Shown piece by piece: positions 33,311 to 44,395 of a stretch of 64,000 nucleotides of DNA (position 1 is the stretch's first letter; each line of letters starts with the position of its first letter). The DNA lies in the NCBI GenBank assembly GCA_009760855.2, contig WPIO01000146.1, positions 432,001-496,000 of the forward strand. Reading direction: 5' to 3'. The position numbers and the translations under genes were made by a program. Below the pieces are notes generated by a model. The model was not told where the DNA came from and did no database searches. It saw only the letters and a list, made by a program, of their open reading frames with translations. Source of the stretch: Cristatella mucedo (taxonomy: Eukaryota; Bryozoa; Phylactolaemata; Cristatellidae).

Positions 33311-33830
33311 CATCACACCACTTTCGTCGACCGTTGCTCTCTTCCTGTCGTGCAACGATTCGACATCAAAGTTTCGTTGCTCCTTTTGGTCCCTTCACTT
33401 TTTAGCTCCAGCTCATATATCAACTGTTTACCTCTACCTTGTACAAACCTCAAATGCTGTAGAGAAGGAATTTTTTGAACTCGTATGCTCCCAAAGCCTG
33501 GTACTCACTCCCGCTTTGCATCACGACATCCTCCCACTTGATCACATTTAAAAAAAATTACAAAACGCATCTATTTGTGAATTCATTTAGTGGGTACCAT
33601 CGATTCGTCCTTCATGTGCATATGAGTGCTGACGATATTGCATGCGGCCACTATCCACACTCGCATGCTGACCCTGAGCATATAGCCCTGAGTCAGGCAA
33701 TTCATGTTGTTTATCAAGCATGATAGCACTCGCCATGTTTCCTTTACAGCAAATGTAAAGTGCGTAGAGATAGATTGCATTCTCTGTGGTCGCTTTATCA
33801 AGCGGGTTATTATAATTTTTATTATGTTAT
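33311..33830 (+). mobile_element. Diverged LINE family A copy, C-terminus to tail
   Basis: It has the same order as family A but is more divergent: LNSYAPKAWYSLPLCITTSS-type C-terminal codons (about 33472-33535), NYKTHLFVNSFSG, a 3' UTR with GCATGCTGACCCTGAGCATA, then a hairpin and ATT-like tail at about 33755-33825. It may represent a subfamily. Confidence 0.75.
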
Positions 33831-34399
33831 TTCCTAGAAACTGAGTAATACTTCCTTAGAAAGAACGTACAACCAAGATCGTTTGCATACAAACCTTCTG
33901 AAGTATTTCCTATACTAACAAACCGATATACGTTGATGTCATTTTTAATCAACACTTTATTTTCTTCCGACTTCATCATCAAGGTTTTCTTTGGTAGCTA
34001 CATCAATTCAATCTCTGGATGTGGTACACCAACATTTTTTTTAGAGTTAGCCTATTGATGTCCTCTTACTAAGAAATTAATGGTAGAAAAATAAAAAATA
34101 AAATCAAGTCTGTCAGAATTGATACACTTACGGTTTTTAAGCTTATGCATGTATAATAAGCAAGCCAGTTTCGTACAAAACACATCGGTCATTAGCTTAG
34201 CTTAAAATGGAACAGTTCCTTTTTAAAATAGCCGTGATTCAGCAATTACACGTCTTGGTTTTTATTAGGATCATGGTATCATTTCTGTAGCCATGCTTGG
34301 ATGCTAAATTTTGTCGTTTTAGCCAGATTTTGAGTAATGGTTATGTTTCGTAGAAATAGCGATTAAAAGTGCTAAGCTTTGTTCATTCATGTTGGAATC
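33831..34399. other. Unassigned AT-rich stretch
   Basis: No coding or repeat signature was recognised. Confidence 0.45.
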
Positions 34400-34550
34400 A
34401 TTTCGTCATGGTTGAATACTTGCTTGAATCGTGGGTTCGATTTCTGCGGAGGGCAATTCTGTATTGTCAGAGCAAGCGGTGGTGATAGACTACATGCTCT
34501 TCCGTCGCTATACAAAAATAGGCTGTTTAGTCAGCTAGGATTTATTTATT
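34400..34550 (+). mobile_element. tRNA-derived SINE (type 1), degraded head
   Basis: The B-box GGTTCGATTTC (34434-34444) is followed by GTGATAGACTACATGCTCTT, CGCTATACAAAAATAGGCTG and TTTAGTCAGCTAGGATTTAT (34524-34543). The body and tail match the better-preserved copy at 45868-46045. The A-box region is no longer recognisable. Confidence 0.8.
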
Positions 34551-35341
34551 GTATTTAATCCTTCTCTGTTTCCTTTTGCCATTAAGTATGCACTGGAACT
34601 TTTGCTGTGCCGGTTTAAATGAAACACGGCTTCAACGAGAGCATCCGTACGCATCCAATTTCTCTGCATGAAGAAGTCACTTCGTCGGGACTGATAATTG
34701 CAAATGTCTGGCAACAGCAATGGTGCACAGGAAGTGCCATGCAGAGTCAGTGCACTGACAACTAGTGGGCGGCTTTGACACCGTCTGCCAGGCTTGATAC
34801 TTATAGTTCTACTCCTCTTTCCGGTGTCCTTGACCAAACTAAAATTAGGATACTGTGCAGCCTCTCAATTTATTTTCAAATGATCAGATCCAAGTCAGAA
34901 CAATACAGGAACTGTATACGATATTTGACTAATGTTACTCTAACTAATCCAGCTTTCTGCGTCTTTAGAATGCTACCACAGCCTAAAAGTTAAGTACCAC
35001 CATGAACTACTTCCTTCATGGGAAACATTCTTGTAAATTAAATGTTTAAAAAACAAAAGCCTATCGATATTGGTAGCTCTGTATTAATCGCCCAAGCAGG
35101 TTAAACCTAAGCTGATTCACTCCACGGCCTGCTTAGTTCGATTGGCCACGTGACCGTCGTTATCATGCTCTTACCTATCTGCTCATTTACCGTCCTGCAC
35201 ATAGCCTTCGCAAGAATGTATTTATGGAACAATATTTTGTATTTAACCGATGACAGCAAGTTGTATTTGGTGCATAGCAAAACATTTTAATCATGCGAGA
35301 GGGACAAACGATGCATAGTTTGGTCGAGCATACTCAAATGT
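34551..35341. other. Unassigned stretch
   Basis: Two overlapping frames (34837-34535 minus, 34775-34993 plus) are open but lack recognisable motifs. Confidence 0.4.
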
Positions 35342-36670
35342 ATATTATTAATAACATGATAATACTCTTGATAAAGCACCCTCAGAGAACTTAATCTCTT
35401 TCAAGGCGCTTTACATTTGCTGCAAACTGAAATGCAATTGAATGGTAAGTGAAATCATGCTAAAAAAAACAAAATAAATCATATGATTAGGCGTGACATG
35501 CACAGGGTCAGCATGCAAATGTGGTTAGTGGCAGCGTGCACAGTGTCAGCACACATAAGCATATGAAGGAAGAATCACAGGGATCCACTATATGCTGTCC
35601 TAAATAGGTGTGGCTTCAAGTTCCTTTTAAATGTGGTCAGGTCGGGGGATGTTCTGACGTAGGTCGGGAGAAAGTTCCAGGCTTTGGCAGTATACGAACT
35701 AAATGCACGGTCTCCAAAAGATTTAAGGTTTGTACGAGGTATTTCTAGACTTTTGGATTCCGGAAAGCAGGTGGCACGATGCTTGGCCTGATGGGGTAGT
35801 ATATATGAGAGATAGGTTGCAGCCATAGAACTAACGGACCTAAAAGTGAGCTACAAAACCTTGAAGTCAATCCGTTGCTTGACTGGTAGCCAGTGCAGGT
35901 CGGCGAGAAGCGGCATGATGTGGCAACTGCTTTGCTCACGACAGACAAGCCTAGCTGCAGCGTTTTCCACCAGCTGCAATCGCCTGATCGCACATTCTGG
36001 AAGGCCAGTAAGCAGTGAGTTGCAGAAGTCGAGACAGGATGTCACGAATGCATGGGACATACTTGGACGTGGTATCCTCTCTAAACAAACCCGAATTTTA
36101 GCAATGTTATGGAGCTGTAAATAGGCTGATTTGACTGTGGAGCTGATATGTTCGTCCAACGAGAGGTGGCTTCGGAATATGGCTCATAGATTTCGAGCTG
36201 ATGCAACAGGAAATATGCTGGCAGAGCCAATTTTGAGAGTCAGCCTTTCCAATCTCTGAACCACGCTGGGTTTTCCCATAACTAGTAAGTTAGTTTTATC
36301 TTCGTTTAGTTTTAGATAATTTGCTTCCATCCATGTGCAGATGTCATCAATGCATGCAACGAGTGAGTTTAGACAGTTTAAGGAGCTCGAAAGTTGGGAG
36401 TGATCAAAGCAAAGGTGCAACTGAGTATCATCTGCATAGAAGTGAAAGCCTAGATTGTGCTTGGCAATCACATCAGCAAGAGGGAGAGTATAAACTGTCA
36501 AAAGAACCGGGCGTAGTATGGAGCCCTGAGATACTTTATATTTCAGAGGTACTTCAGATGATCTTTGTCCATTCACGTCTATACTTTAGAGTCTCCCACT
36601 GAGAGAGGACCTGAAGCACTGCAGTGCAGTGCCAGTGATGCCCAGGCGAGATGAGTCGCGCTCTAGAAGT
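35342..36670 (-). mobile_element. LINE family A copy, minus strand
   Basis: From the tail at about 35342 the minus strand gives the hairpin, the 3' UTR, the C-terminal end (AKAWNFLPTYVRTSPDLTTF), the thumb region ([16 protein letters not shown], 35902-35857), MEANYLKLNEDKTNLLVMGK (about 36330-36270), GFHFYADDTQLHLCFDHSQL (36459-36400) and YKVSQGSILRPVLLTVYTL. It is 5'-truncated near 36670 in the L-G-I-T-G region. Open frames of 92-130 codons survive. Confidence 0.9.
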
Positions 36671-37279
36671 ACTAAATGAAAGCAAATGGATAGAGCTTCC
36701 CATGTTAATTAATGATGTCAAACAAGGTTACTTAATGAACAACAGTCCGAGCTAAAAATGCCGGTCGCGGCAAAAGTCTTTATTGTGAAATTGAGAAATT
36801 CTGAATGCAGCTTAGGAGGCAGATAGTTCCTAATTTTCTGCAGGAGCAAGAAACTGCTATTGTTCAAGTGCATGCTCCTTCTACATTATGCTTGACTGTA
36901 TATTTGAGAAAAGAAATTTACACTAATCATTTACTTATACATTTGTAAAGCGTCAATGAAGTGCCAAGAGATATGAGATACCTTTCTGTAAGGGCATAAT
37001 ACAAATAATTTTTATACAAATTATTAAGAGGTAGCTCTTCGGATGCAGGACATGAATGCAATGCAGCCCGGGACTAGGGTAAATAACTTCGAGAATATTC
37101 CGGCAATAAACATTGATCTACAATATGTGAGGGTGCTAATTCATGAACAGCGGCTTTTTAAATACGTTAACGTTCCGATTATGATGCGTATATTAACAAC
37201 GGTTTATTAGATGGCCACCAGCACTATTAGTTTTGGGAGGATGGTGCAGTCCTTTGGCGATTCAAATTTTTTTCCTAAA
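36671..37279. other. Unassigned stretch
   Basis: No coding or repeat signature was recognised. Confidence 0.45.
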
Positions 37280-37627
37280 GTGTGGTGAAGCTTATGCCTC
37301 GTCTTAAAGTCAATCGATCCACCGAATCCATAACAAAAATAGAAATACATTGTGCCGAGCTCCGGTTTTATTTCATATCTAAGTGCACAGTGTCACGTGC
37401 ACTCCATATAAAATAGGCTTAAATTGAAACTGCATATAAGACCAGAAGTATTTGAAACAGCTCCCACAAAATTTAGCAGCAGTTTGCAAACGCTTTCTCA
37501 TGCACTGCACTGCAATTAACTAAAACGACCTGGTCTCGAACCTCAATCTACCTTAATCTATTGAAATCTGTTGCAATTCACAGCACAGCGACCAGAATTC
37601 ATGCACGAGAAGCTCCAATTATTATAG
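37280..37627 (-). repeat. Satellite units, minus orientation
   Basis: CAATCTACC-type blocks, AAGTGCACAGTGTCACGTGC and CATATAAGACCAGAAGTATTTG (37395-37455) follow the unit layout at 11280-11330. About two diverged units are present. Confidence 0.5.
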
Positions 37628-37890
37628 AAGGCTACATCTACTCTCCAACTGCCGACTATGGCACATCTTTTTCAGCGGTCCTGAACTGCTACTTCTATGC
37701 TACTTACCAACTCAACTGCTCTCCTAACTCTGCTATGCTTCCCACTTTCTCTTTGTTGCGTGAGACGAAGTCTGTTGGCTACCGAATGCGTACCGAAAGC
37801 CGCTTGGGCTGTGAGTTCGCTAGACAAAACTCTCCTGCGTAACACCCACATGGTCTTTTGACTTTGTGGAGTTACTGACGGAGATACAGA
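37628..37890 (+). mobile_element. LINE family B 3' end
   Basis: CTACATCTACTCTCCAACTG, CTGAACTGCTACTTCTATGC and GAGACGAAGTCTGTTGGC through to GTTACTGACGGAGATACAG are nearly identical to 43827-44065. It is a recent-looking copy truncated to the 3' UTR. Confidence 0.9.
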
Positions 37891-38589
37891 AGGCTGCTTC
37901 ACTCTTCGGATTACGTGTTGTATTCGCATAAGTTTACAGTTGGACACCTCGTTATCATCGACGTTCTCCGTGGCTTCTCCACTGTATGTCACCAACTCTG
38001 GCAATAGCTTCCCTAAAGTGCAGTCTGCTGGGTGTGTGCTACTACTCGCGTTCTGAAAAGCATTGAGAGCCGATCTGCCTGCATATGGTTAAATGCTCCC
38101 TACGCCTTCCCAAAAGCTTTTATCACTATCGGTGGCCACCTTAGGCATACGTTGAGCAGGGTTGTCAGTACACTTGCTCGTCTGGTCGAGATCTTCGGCA
38201 CTCGATCTGCCTGCAGCTTGTCTCCCTGCTTTTCGGCGGTCCAAAACACGCTTGGCGGTGCCATTAACGACAAGGAACTTAGTAAAGCCTAAAGAATCGC
38301 AAGCAAATTACAGGTGGCAAATCAGGTGACTAAAACAGATTCATTAACAGAGAGTATCACCTAATGCCCTTCCCGATGTATGAATGAGTGGCAGATCATT
38401 ATTAAACTTCTCAAGGTACTTGCAAAGAGCTAGAGGCAGCACAAAGATCAACTGAGCGACGCAGCGAGAGAGCGTTACATACACTGAGAGGACGTGAGAG
38501 GTAGGGCCATGAGCAAAGCCTGCCAGCTCGAGAGCTCGGTTGACATGCATGGGAACTTTTGGCTGACAGCACCAGAGAGTGATAAGTGA
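37891..38589. other. Unassigned stretch
   Basis: No coding or repeat signature was recognised apart from weak LINE-like similarity at the right edge. Confidence 0.4.
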
Positions 38590-38800
38590 TAAGAGAACCG
38601 ATAGTGATTGCTAACCTGTTCACGTTCTGAATCACACTTGACTTGCCAATAACTGAAAAGTTGGTTAGATCATACTTATTTTAAGAACGTTCACTGCCAC
38701 CTTGAGCGGATGTTATCACTACATACAGCGATGGAGTTGAGGAACTTACATGCTGGAGAGCTGAGACGGATCAAAGCAAAGGAAAAACTGATTGTGGTCG
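38590..38800 (-). mobile_element. LINE family A RT fragment, diverged
   Basis: The minus strand matches the RT region between the YADD box and the V-M-G-K-P-S block (complements of GATCAAAGCAAAGG and TGAATCACACTTG). It is heavily mutated. Confidence 0.6.
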
Positions 38801-39969
38801 GTTTTTTGATGGATGCAAAATACTTGAAATCCCTCTGAGACCATTCTTTCAGCTACTTGAAAGCTCAGTATTCACTAATAAATTACGTCAAGTATCAGAT
38901 GCAGTGACAGTCAAAACGAATATAGGCTCGCATTTCCTTATAGAAATGACTCGGTTCAATGAATTAGCCTCGAAAGCGTGCAAGTTCTGAAACTAAGCGT
39001 CAAATAATATATCTATTGTATGAAACAAGATAAGGTTGTCCATGGATGATAAATACATAGTTTACAATCTGAAACAGATTCATGTGCATTAGCCGGTGCA
39101 GGTATGCAGCTTTTTAATTAGCAATCTGCAAACTCACCCGAGTCTTATTTAATGGTAGGAGTCTGCCTAACCAAAGCTCAAAACGTCAAGATAAGCAAGC
39201 ATTAGATAACCGTCTGTGGGGCTAGAAACTTAGCACCACATGTTCTCCGACTAATACTGAAGATTGAGCTAGGATTTTAATTTGCAAAGATAGGCGTAAG
39301 ACATGAAGCAGAGAAGACTATACCCTATAATAACAAGTTTACTTTACAAGATAGGACCTGTGCAGTCCCCATAAACTGGTTTCGTGGCTCACGATGGCCG
39401 GAACAGGTAGAAATGATAAGGGCAGCCTAGGCAGCTCCTCGTTATAGGGCGGAAGGCTGCCCAACCTACCAGCGGCTAACAACATGGAATTTCTGCGACA
39501 AGCAAGGTCAAGATGACTCAAGAAATGCTTAACAAGTCATCCCTATGACAGTAACGAACCCCTAGCTCAGAGGTTGGAAAACTCCGGCCTTTAGTCCAGA
39601 TCCTGTGCAGCCAGGCTAGTTCTCCAGTCCGGCCAAGCTGCCCCTTAGTTATTTATTGCTGGATCCGTAGCCAAATTGAGTTGTCGCGGTTTTCTTCCCC
39701 TTCAATGTAGAAGTACTTTGACTTACGATTATCCTAACGAGTTTTTGAGGCACGAGCAGTCTCTCGGCCACTGTTTGCTTTGAGTTGAGACCAAACTGTT
39801 ATTGTGCTTGGTTTTGCTTCACACTTATCGCAGTATGATTTCAGAAGTGCGACTTTGCTTTGCCAGCGGCTAGTGGCTGCAGCCCTAAGCCGTGTCGGAT
39901 TTTCGTCAGACAGTGTTAACGGGTGCAGATGGGTGTGCCAGCAATGCAAGTAAGAGGGGTTATGCAATT
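38801..39969. other. Mostly unassigned; holds one copy of a ~115-bp direct repeat
   Basis: The segment 39150-39265 is repeated at 40410-40530 (shared AAACGTCAAGATAAGCAAGC and ATGTTCTCCGAC). Nothing else was recognised. Confidence 0.5.
39150..39265 (+). repeat. Direct repeat copy 1
   Basis: It matches 40410-40530 in the same orientation, including GATAAGCAAGCA, GGCTAGAA and ATGTTCTCCGAC. The coding frame seen in copy 2 on the minus strand is not conserved here, so the repeat is probably non-coding. Confidence 0.7.
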
Positions 39970-40100
39970 TCCTTCCCCCCGACATTTCCCCCGGATATTC
40001 TCCCAGACATTCGCCTCAAATATTTTCACTGAGGTTGGACATCCCCCCTGGGTTATAGGTGTTTAGGGCTTGGGATTTAGGATATAGGATTCAGGTCTAA
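39970..40100 (-). repeat. G-rich repeat, minus orientation, with TTTAGG-like run
   Basis: On the minus strand GGGGGAAATGTC appears once clearly (complement at about 39978-39993), with related blocks at 40001-40012 and 40037-40051. The adjacent 40052-40098 is a degenerate (TTTAGG)n-like run. Related units in the plus orientation lie at 44285-44395. Confidence 0.6.
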
Positions 40101-40202
40101 GGTAGGCTGGGCCTTCGCTGCATAAATCCGCCCTGACACGTATTCTGCACTTTAATTAATCCATATTAGGATGAAACGAGATCTCTTTAAATGGAGTTGC
40201 AA

Positions 40203-40400
40203 TCAGTAGACCTCCGAGGCTTCGTGCTTATTTGCAGGAACGTCCAGCGGGCAGTAGCGAGAGCTCGCTTTGAAGTATAGGAACACGTACCTGGCGGCGT
40301 TGAAAAGAGCGAGCAGGATATAACTTACGCGGAACCAAACTGTATAGCTCACCCACGCCGCTGCCGCCGCAGTCGCAGCATCCGCTACTCGCTCCATTAG
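40203..40400 (-). CDS. Candidate small membrane-protein exon, unproven
   Basis: A 64-codon frame starts with a true ATG (40397). It reads MERVADAATAAAAAWVSY, then a strongly hydrophobic segment (VWFRVSYILLALFNAARYVF) that could span a membrane, then a tail with several charged residues. I do not recognise a family. The upstream repeat copy overlaps an extended frame that is not conserved in copy 1. No second exon or regulatory signal was seen. It may be a chance frame in GC-rich DNA. Confidence 0.2.
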   Translation of the reverse strand, partial: LMERVADAATAAAAAWVSYTVWFRVSYILLALFNAARYVFLYFKASSRYCPLDVPANKHEASEVY

Positions 40401-40409
40401 AAACCGGTT

Positions 40410-40530
40410 TCACGGTAGGAATATGCCTAAGCAAAGTGTAAAACGTCAAGATAAGCAAGCAGGAGATAACTGTCTGTACGGCTAGAAGCTTAGTAAAGGA
40501 TGTTCTCCGACGGATACTTCCGATCAATAC
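40410..40530 (+). repeat. Direct repeat copy 2
   Basis: See copy 1 at 39150-39265, about 1.26 kb upstream in the same orientation. The identity is strong over roughly 110 bases with small differences. Confidence 0.7.
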
Positions 40531-40693
40531 ATCCTTCCAATTATACTAAGTTGATTTTATTTAAGCAGAGTGTTAGCTTCATTTGATAATCTACCATACA
40601 TTCCTCCCTGCTCTAAAGAGCGGCCTTGGGCGACTCCTAGCTTGGTGTGGACCTTTACTTGACTTCTCCGTAATACCTTCGGGTATTCCGCTG

Positions 40694-41971
40694 CTATCTT
40701 CGCTGTGACTATTTAAGAGCTGTCCTCAGATATGCTACACGAAACAGGACCTGCTTAGCATAAGATGCGATGCCGCCATTAGTCGATACCTACCGGCGGG
40801 CCTTCTCCGGCGGGTCAGTGAGAACCTACCTGCATCCTGCGTTCGCCCCATCAACAGCTCGGCTATCAAACCTACGACTCGTAGGTTTAAAGCACTAAAT
40901 AGTACTTGTTGCGGTAGTAGCCCACCCGCTGTAGCCCAGCACGTTGTGAAACGTCGTCCCACGGCCGTTACCAAGGTCCAATTCAAATTCGAAGAGCCTG
41001 CGTCCGCCGGGCCGGAAGCAAACGGTAGAGAATAGGAGCCACTTCATCGCCGTCGCCCAGTTGTTGGACAGCCTCTTAAATTCCGCCTACTAAATTTCCG
41101 CTCGCTAAAAATCAAAGGGTTACTTATCCGCGATCAGGTGGTCCTGGTGAAGCTAGATGCATTTCTGCTTACTGAAACCTGGATGACGCCTTGTTCCAGT
41201 AGCTGTATTTCCAAAACCACCCCAACCGGGTTCTCATTCTCTCAGTCCATGCGTTCTGACAAGGTTGGTGGCGAGGTTGCAATTGTTGTTCGCGAATTGT
41301 TTGGCTATAAAATGTGCAGTTTCTTGCATGGGTCGTCGTTTGAATCGGTTGCTATCAGGTCTTTATCAAAAACAATGCTTCTCACCGTTGTGATATACCG
41401 GCTTCGTTCTGGCTGTCTAAATTTGTTTATAGAGGAGTTTTCAGAGTTCCTCGCTAAAATATTTGTGTGCGACAGGCCGCTACTGATTGTAGGAGACTTC
41501 AATATTCACGTTGACAACCCTAGCAACAGCCAGGTCCACTCATTTCTTGACTGTCTGGAGAATGTCGGTTTGGCCCAACACGTTCTTCATAGCACCCACG
41601 TCGGTGGGCACATTCTAGACCTCGTGATCACTAAGGATGTCCTCCAGACTGACTTTGTGGTGTGCCCACTGACCCTCTCAGATCATTGTTCAGTCTCGTT
41701 TACTGTTCCTGCTCCCTCGTACGTGATGGGTAATGTCGAATCTGCCAAACGACGTAACTTACAAAGCATTGACATGGACAAGTTTTTGAAATCGGCGTGT
41801 GATGCAGGCCTTCTTGATCTGCATTCAGACTCGACCGGCAGCCTCGATAGCCCCACTGATACGATAGACATGACACTCAGGAGTACTCTAATCAAGCATG
41901 CTCTCGTTCGCTCTATCCGTGTTCAAAGTCGTCGAGATTGCTTTCAATTTACAAAAAACTCCTTAAGATGA
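40694..41971 (+). pseudogene. Family B ORF2: N-terminal region and endonuclease
   Basis: The endonuclease nicks target DNA to prime reverse transcription. The frame runs YTKQDLLSIRCDAAISRYLP (about 40735-40795), hits one TAG at 41033-41035, then continues through LNFRSLKIKGLLIRDQ (about 41089-41136), DAFLLTETWM (41156-41185, catalytic Glu in TETW), LLIVGDFNIHVDN (about 41480-41518), THVGGHILDLVI (41599-41634) and LTLSDHCSVSF (41671-41703, catalytic SDH). These are the standard LINE apurinic-type endonuclease motifs. The N-terminal peptide is conserved at protein level in the decayed copy at 20432-19880. The frame stops at 41969-41971, with a frameshift into the linker. Confidence 0.88.
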
Positions 41972-42039
41972 GCCGTGTTAAGCGCAGGCTGGAACGTCGT
42001 TTCAAAAATCGGGGTCTGAGTTAGACCTAGTCAATTTTA

Positions 42040-43744
42040 AAGACTTCCTCCGAGTTTACACCCGAAAGCTTAAAAAAACCAGGGCCTCTTTATTCATTAG
42101 AAAACTGAATTCCTGCCAGTCGGACTCTAAACAGATTTATAAGACAGTAAACCATATACTGGCCAATGCTGCCAGGTCTGACTCCACAGGTATTAAGGGC
42201 TCAGCCAAAAAGTTTTCAGCCTTCTTTACTGAAAAATTTGTTCATATTCGTGCCTCCATTAAGCCCCCTACGACCAAAGCAATCGCCGTTCCTCAACCTG
42301 TGACCTTTCTTAAAAGGTTCTCCGATGTTTCTGCCTGTGATGTGGCTGCCTTAATAAGGTCTAACAAAAAGAGCTCGTCTCCTGAAGACCTTATACCTTC
42401 ATCTCTGTGGTCTTCACTTGCAGACCAACTTAGCCCAGCCATAACTAAGATTTTTAATGCTTCTTTGGGAAAAATGGTCGCCCCAAGTCCTTGAAATCGG
42501 CAATCGTTAGACCTATTCTTAAAAAGCTAGGATAAGACACAGAGGTCCTAGCAAACTATCGTCCAGTTTCCCTGCTTCTGTTCTCATCAAAGATTCTTGA
42601 AAAAGTGGTTGCTAAGCAGCTACATGAACATATTGAAAATAATGAAATGTCAGAAACATTTCAATCAGGTTTCAAGAGGCAGCACTCCACTGAAACTGCT
42701 CTCCTCCGTGCTAACAATAACATTATACGTAGCAACGACGACGGGAATGTCACTGCCTTAGCTCTGCTAGATCTGTCTGCTGCCTTCGACACCATTGATC
42801 ACGAAGTTCTGCTTAAAAGATTGAGAATAACGATCGGTCTGGCAGTCGAAGCACTGGCGTTGTTTAAATAATACTTGTCTGATCGAGTTTAATCCGTGTC
42901 ATATGGGGGTCAGGTCTCAGACATGAGAAGGGTCACCTGTGGAGTCCCTCAAGGGTCTGTACTTGGTCCCTTGCTGTTCTCCATTTATACGCAACCTCTG
43001 GGAAAAGTGATAAAGGCCCATGGAATAGGATATCACTTTTATGCTGAAGATACTCACCTGTATTTGTCAATTAAACTGTCGGAATCTGCTGCAGCGACTG
43101 AGAAACTGAATGCTTGCCTTGCCGATATTCGATCCTGGATGTCGGAAAACTTCCTGAAATTAAATGACGATAAAACCGAACTGCTTCTCATAGGACACCC
43201 TAAGCGTTTGGCTGGATTAAAAGGCTTTGCTGTTCTAATAGGTGATGCTATTGTGCGACCTTCACCACGTGCTCGTAATCTAGGTTTTGTGTTCAACAGC
43301 TGCCTCACTTTCAAAAGCTTCATTCAGAAGACTGCCTCTACAGCTAGCCATCACATACGATCCCTATCCAAGATTAGAAGCTGTCTCTCACAGTGGTTTG
43401 TAAAAAATTTAACTAGCTCTTTAGTTCTGTCTCGGCTTGATTATTGTAATTCCCTTTTGCCTAGGCTACCAAAGAAAGCTATTATGCCACTACAGCGGAC
43501 TATGAATATGGCTGCAAGGCTGGTCTTCAAGTCTCAGCGGTTTGAGCACCTGTCTCCTTTGCTGAAACAGCTAGAATGGTTGCCGGTTGAGCAAAGGATA
43601 CAGAGCAAAGTTCTTACGCTGACCCACAAGGCCGGCCACGGCTTGGCTCCTTCATACCTAGCTGAACTGCTGCATCAGTTTCAGCCTGTTCGCGCCCTCA
43701 GGTCCTGTGTGGACAATAAATTAGCTGTCCTATTTCTCCGCTAA
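42040..43744 (+). pseudogene. Family B ORF2: linker and reverse transcriptase
   Basis: The linker (about 42025-42480) reads DLVNFKDFLRVYTRKLKK and SAKKFSAFFTEKFVHIR-type sequence, typical of this LINE group. RT blocks follow: ANYRPVSLL and SSKILEKVVAKQL (about 42552-42620), FQSGFKRQHSTETALLRAN, LALLDLSAAFDTIDHEVLL (42761-42817), [20 protein letters not shown] (42939-42998), [20 protein letters not shown] (43029-43088), [17 protein letters not shown] and [20 protein letters not shown] (43552-43611). The active-site box reads YAED rather than YADD, so a catalytic Asp is replaced by Glu. A TAA at 42869-42871, a TAA near 42891 and earlier shifts also disable it. Confidence 0.9.
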
Positions 43745-44090
43745 AAGACAGTTGATGACAGAAGCTTTAGCTCTGCAGGTCCTAGACTGTGGAACTCGCT
43801 TCCACAATTCTTACGCAACGACATCTACTCTCCAACTGCCGACTATGGCACATCTTTTTCAGTGGTCCTGAACTGCTACTTCTACGCTACTCACTATCTA
43901 AACTGCTCTCCTAACTCTGCTAAGCTTCCAACTTTCTCTTTGTTGCGTGAGACGAAGTCTGTTGGCTACCGAAAGCCGCTTAGGCTGTGAGTGGGCTATA
44001 CAAAACTCTCCTGCGTAACACCCACATGGTCTTCAGGACTTTGTGGATTCACTGACGGAGATACATTACATTACATTACATATTTTCCTG
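43745..44090 (+). other. Family B 3' UTR and (ATTAC)n-like tail
   Basis: The 3' UTR begins after the stop at 43742-43744. It still encodes a recognisable C-terminal block in another frame (DRSFSSAGPRLWNSLPQFL, about 43755-43812), so the stop is probably a mutation. It ends in CATTACATTACATTACAT (44067-44084). This tail type separates family B from the (ATT)n-tailed family A. Confidence 0.85.
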
Positions 44091-44284
44091 CACTTAATAC
44101 GCACCTAAATGTAAGCAATGTTTTACGATATTTTACATTGGATACACTACTTTAAACTACACACCCAGGGTGCTGTGTACGTAAAACTGTATATAAGACT
44201 CATCCTGTATACGTTAAAATGTTGTGGGAAAAAAAAATATATATATATATATACATCTGTATTCTTAGTTGTACATTCATCAAC

Positions 44285-44395
44285 ATAGGGGGAAAGCTAC
44301 CCGGGGTGGGGGAAATGTCCTGGGGGATATGCTCTAGGGACCACCAAGGGGGAAATGTCCCGCGTAACCTCTGGGGTGGAAATGTCCTACATCCA
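44285..44395 (+). repeat. G-rich repeat, GGGGGAAATGTCC units
   Basis: The unit recurs at about 44308-44320, 44348-44360 and 44376-44387, with a shorter partial unit at 44287. Runs of four or five G suggest quadruplex potential. The motif also occurs at 39970-40051 in the opposite orientation, on the other side of the family B copy. Confidence 0.75.

Larger units (their letters stand above)
40610..44090 (+). mobile_element. LINE family B, nearly full-length copy
   Basis: This is the reference copy for family B. It contains a leader and N-terminal coding region (from about 40690), an apurinic-like endonuclease (to about 41710), a linker, a reverse transcriptase (about 42540-43744) and a 3' UTR ending in GGAGATACATTACATTACAT repeats at 44060-44090. 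Its 5' end is set by similarity with the minus-strand copy ending at 20432. Domain order and the C-terminal W-N-S-L-P block place it in the L2/CR1 group. Only a few stops and shifts interrupt the ORF. Confidence 0.9.

Noticed and set aside
40228-40527. 99-codon minus-strand frame with a hydrophobic segment
   Set aside because: Its 5' third lies in a direct repeat whose other copy (39150-39265) does not keep the frame, so coding function is unsupported; only the shorter 40203-40400 frame was kept, at low confidence.
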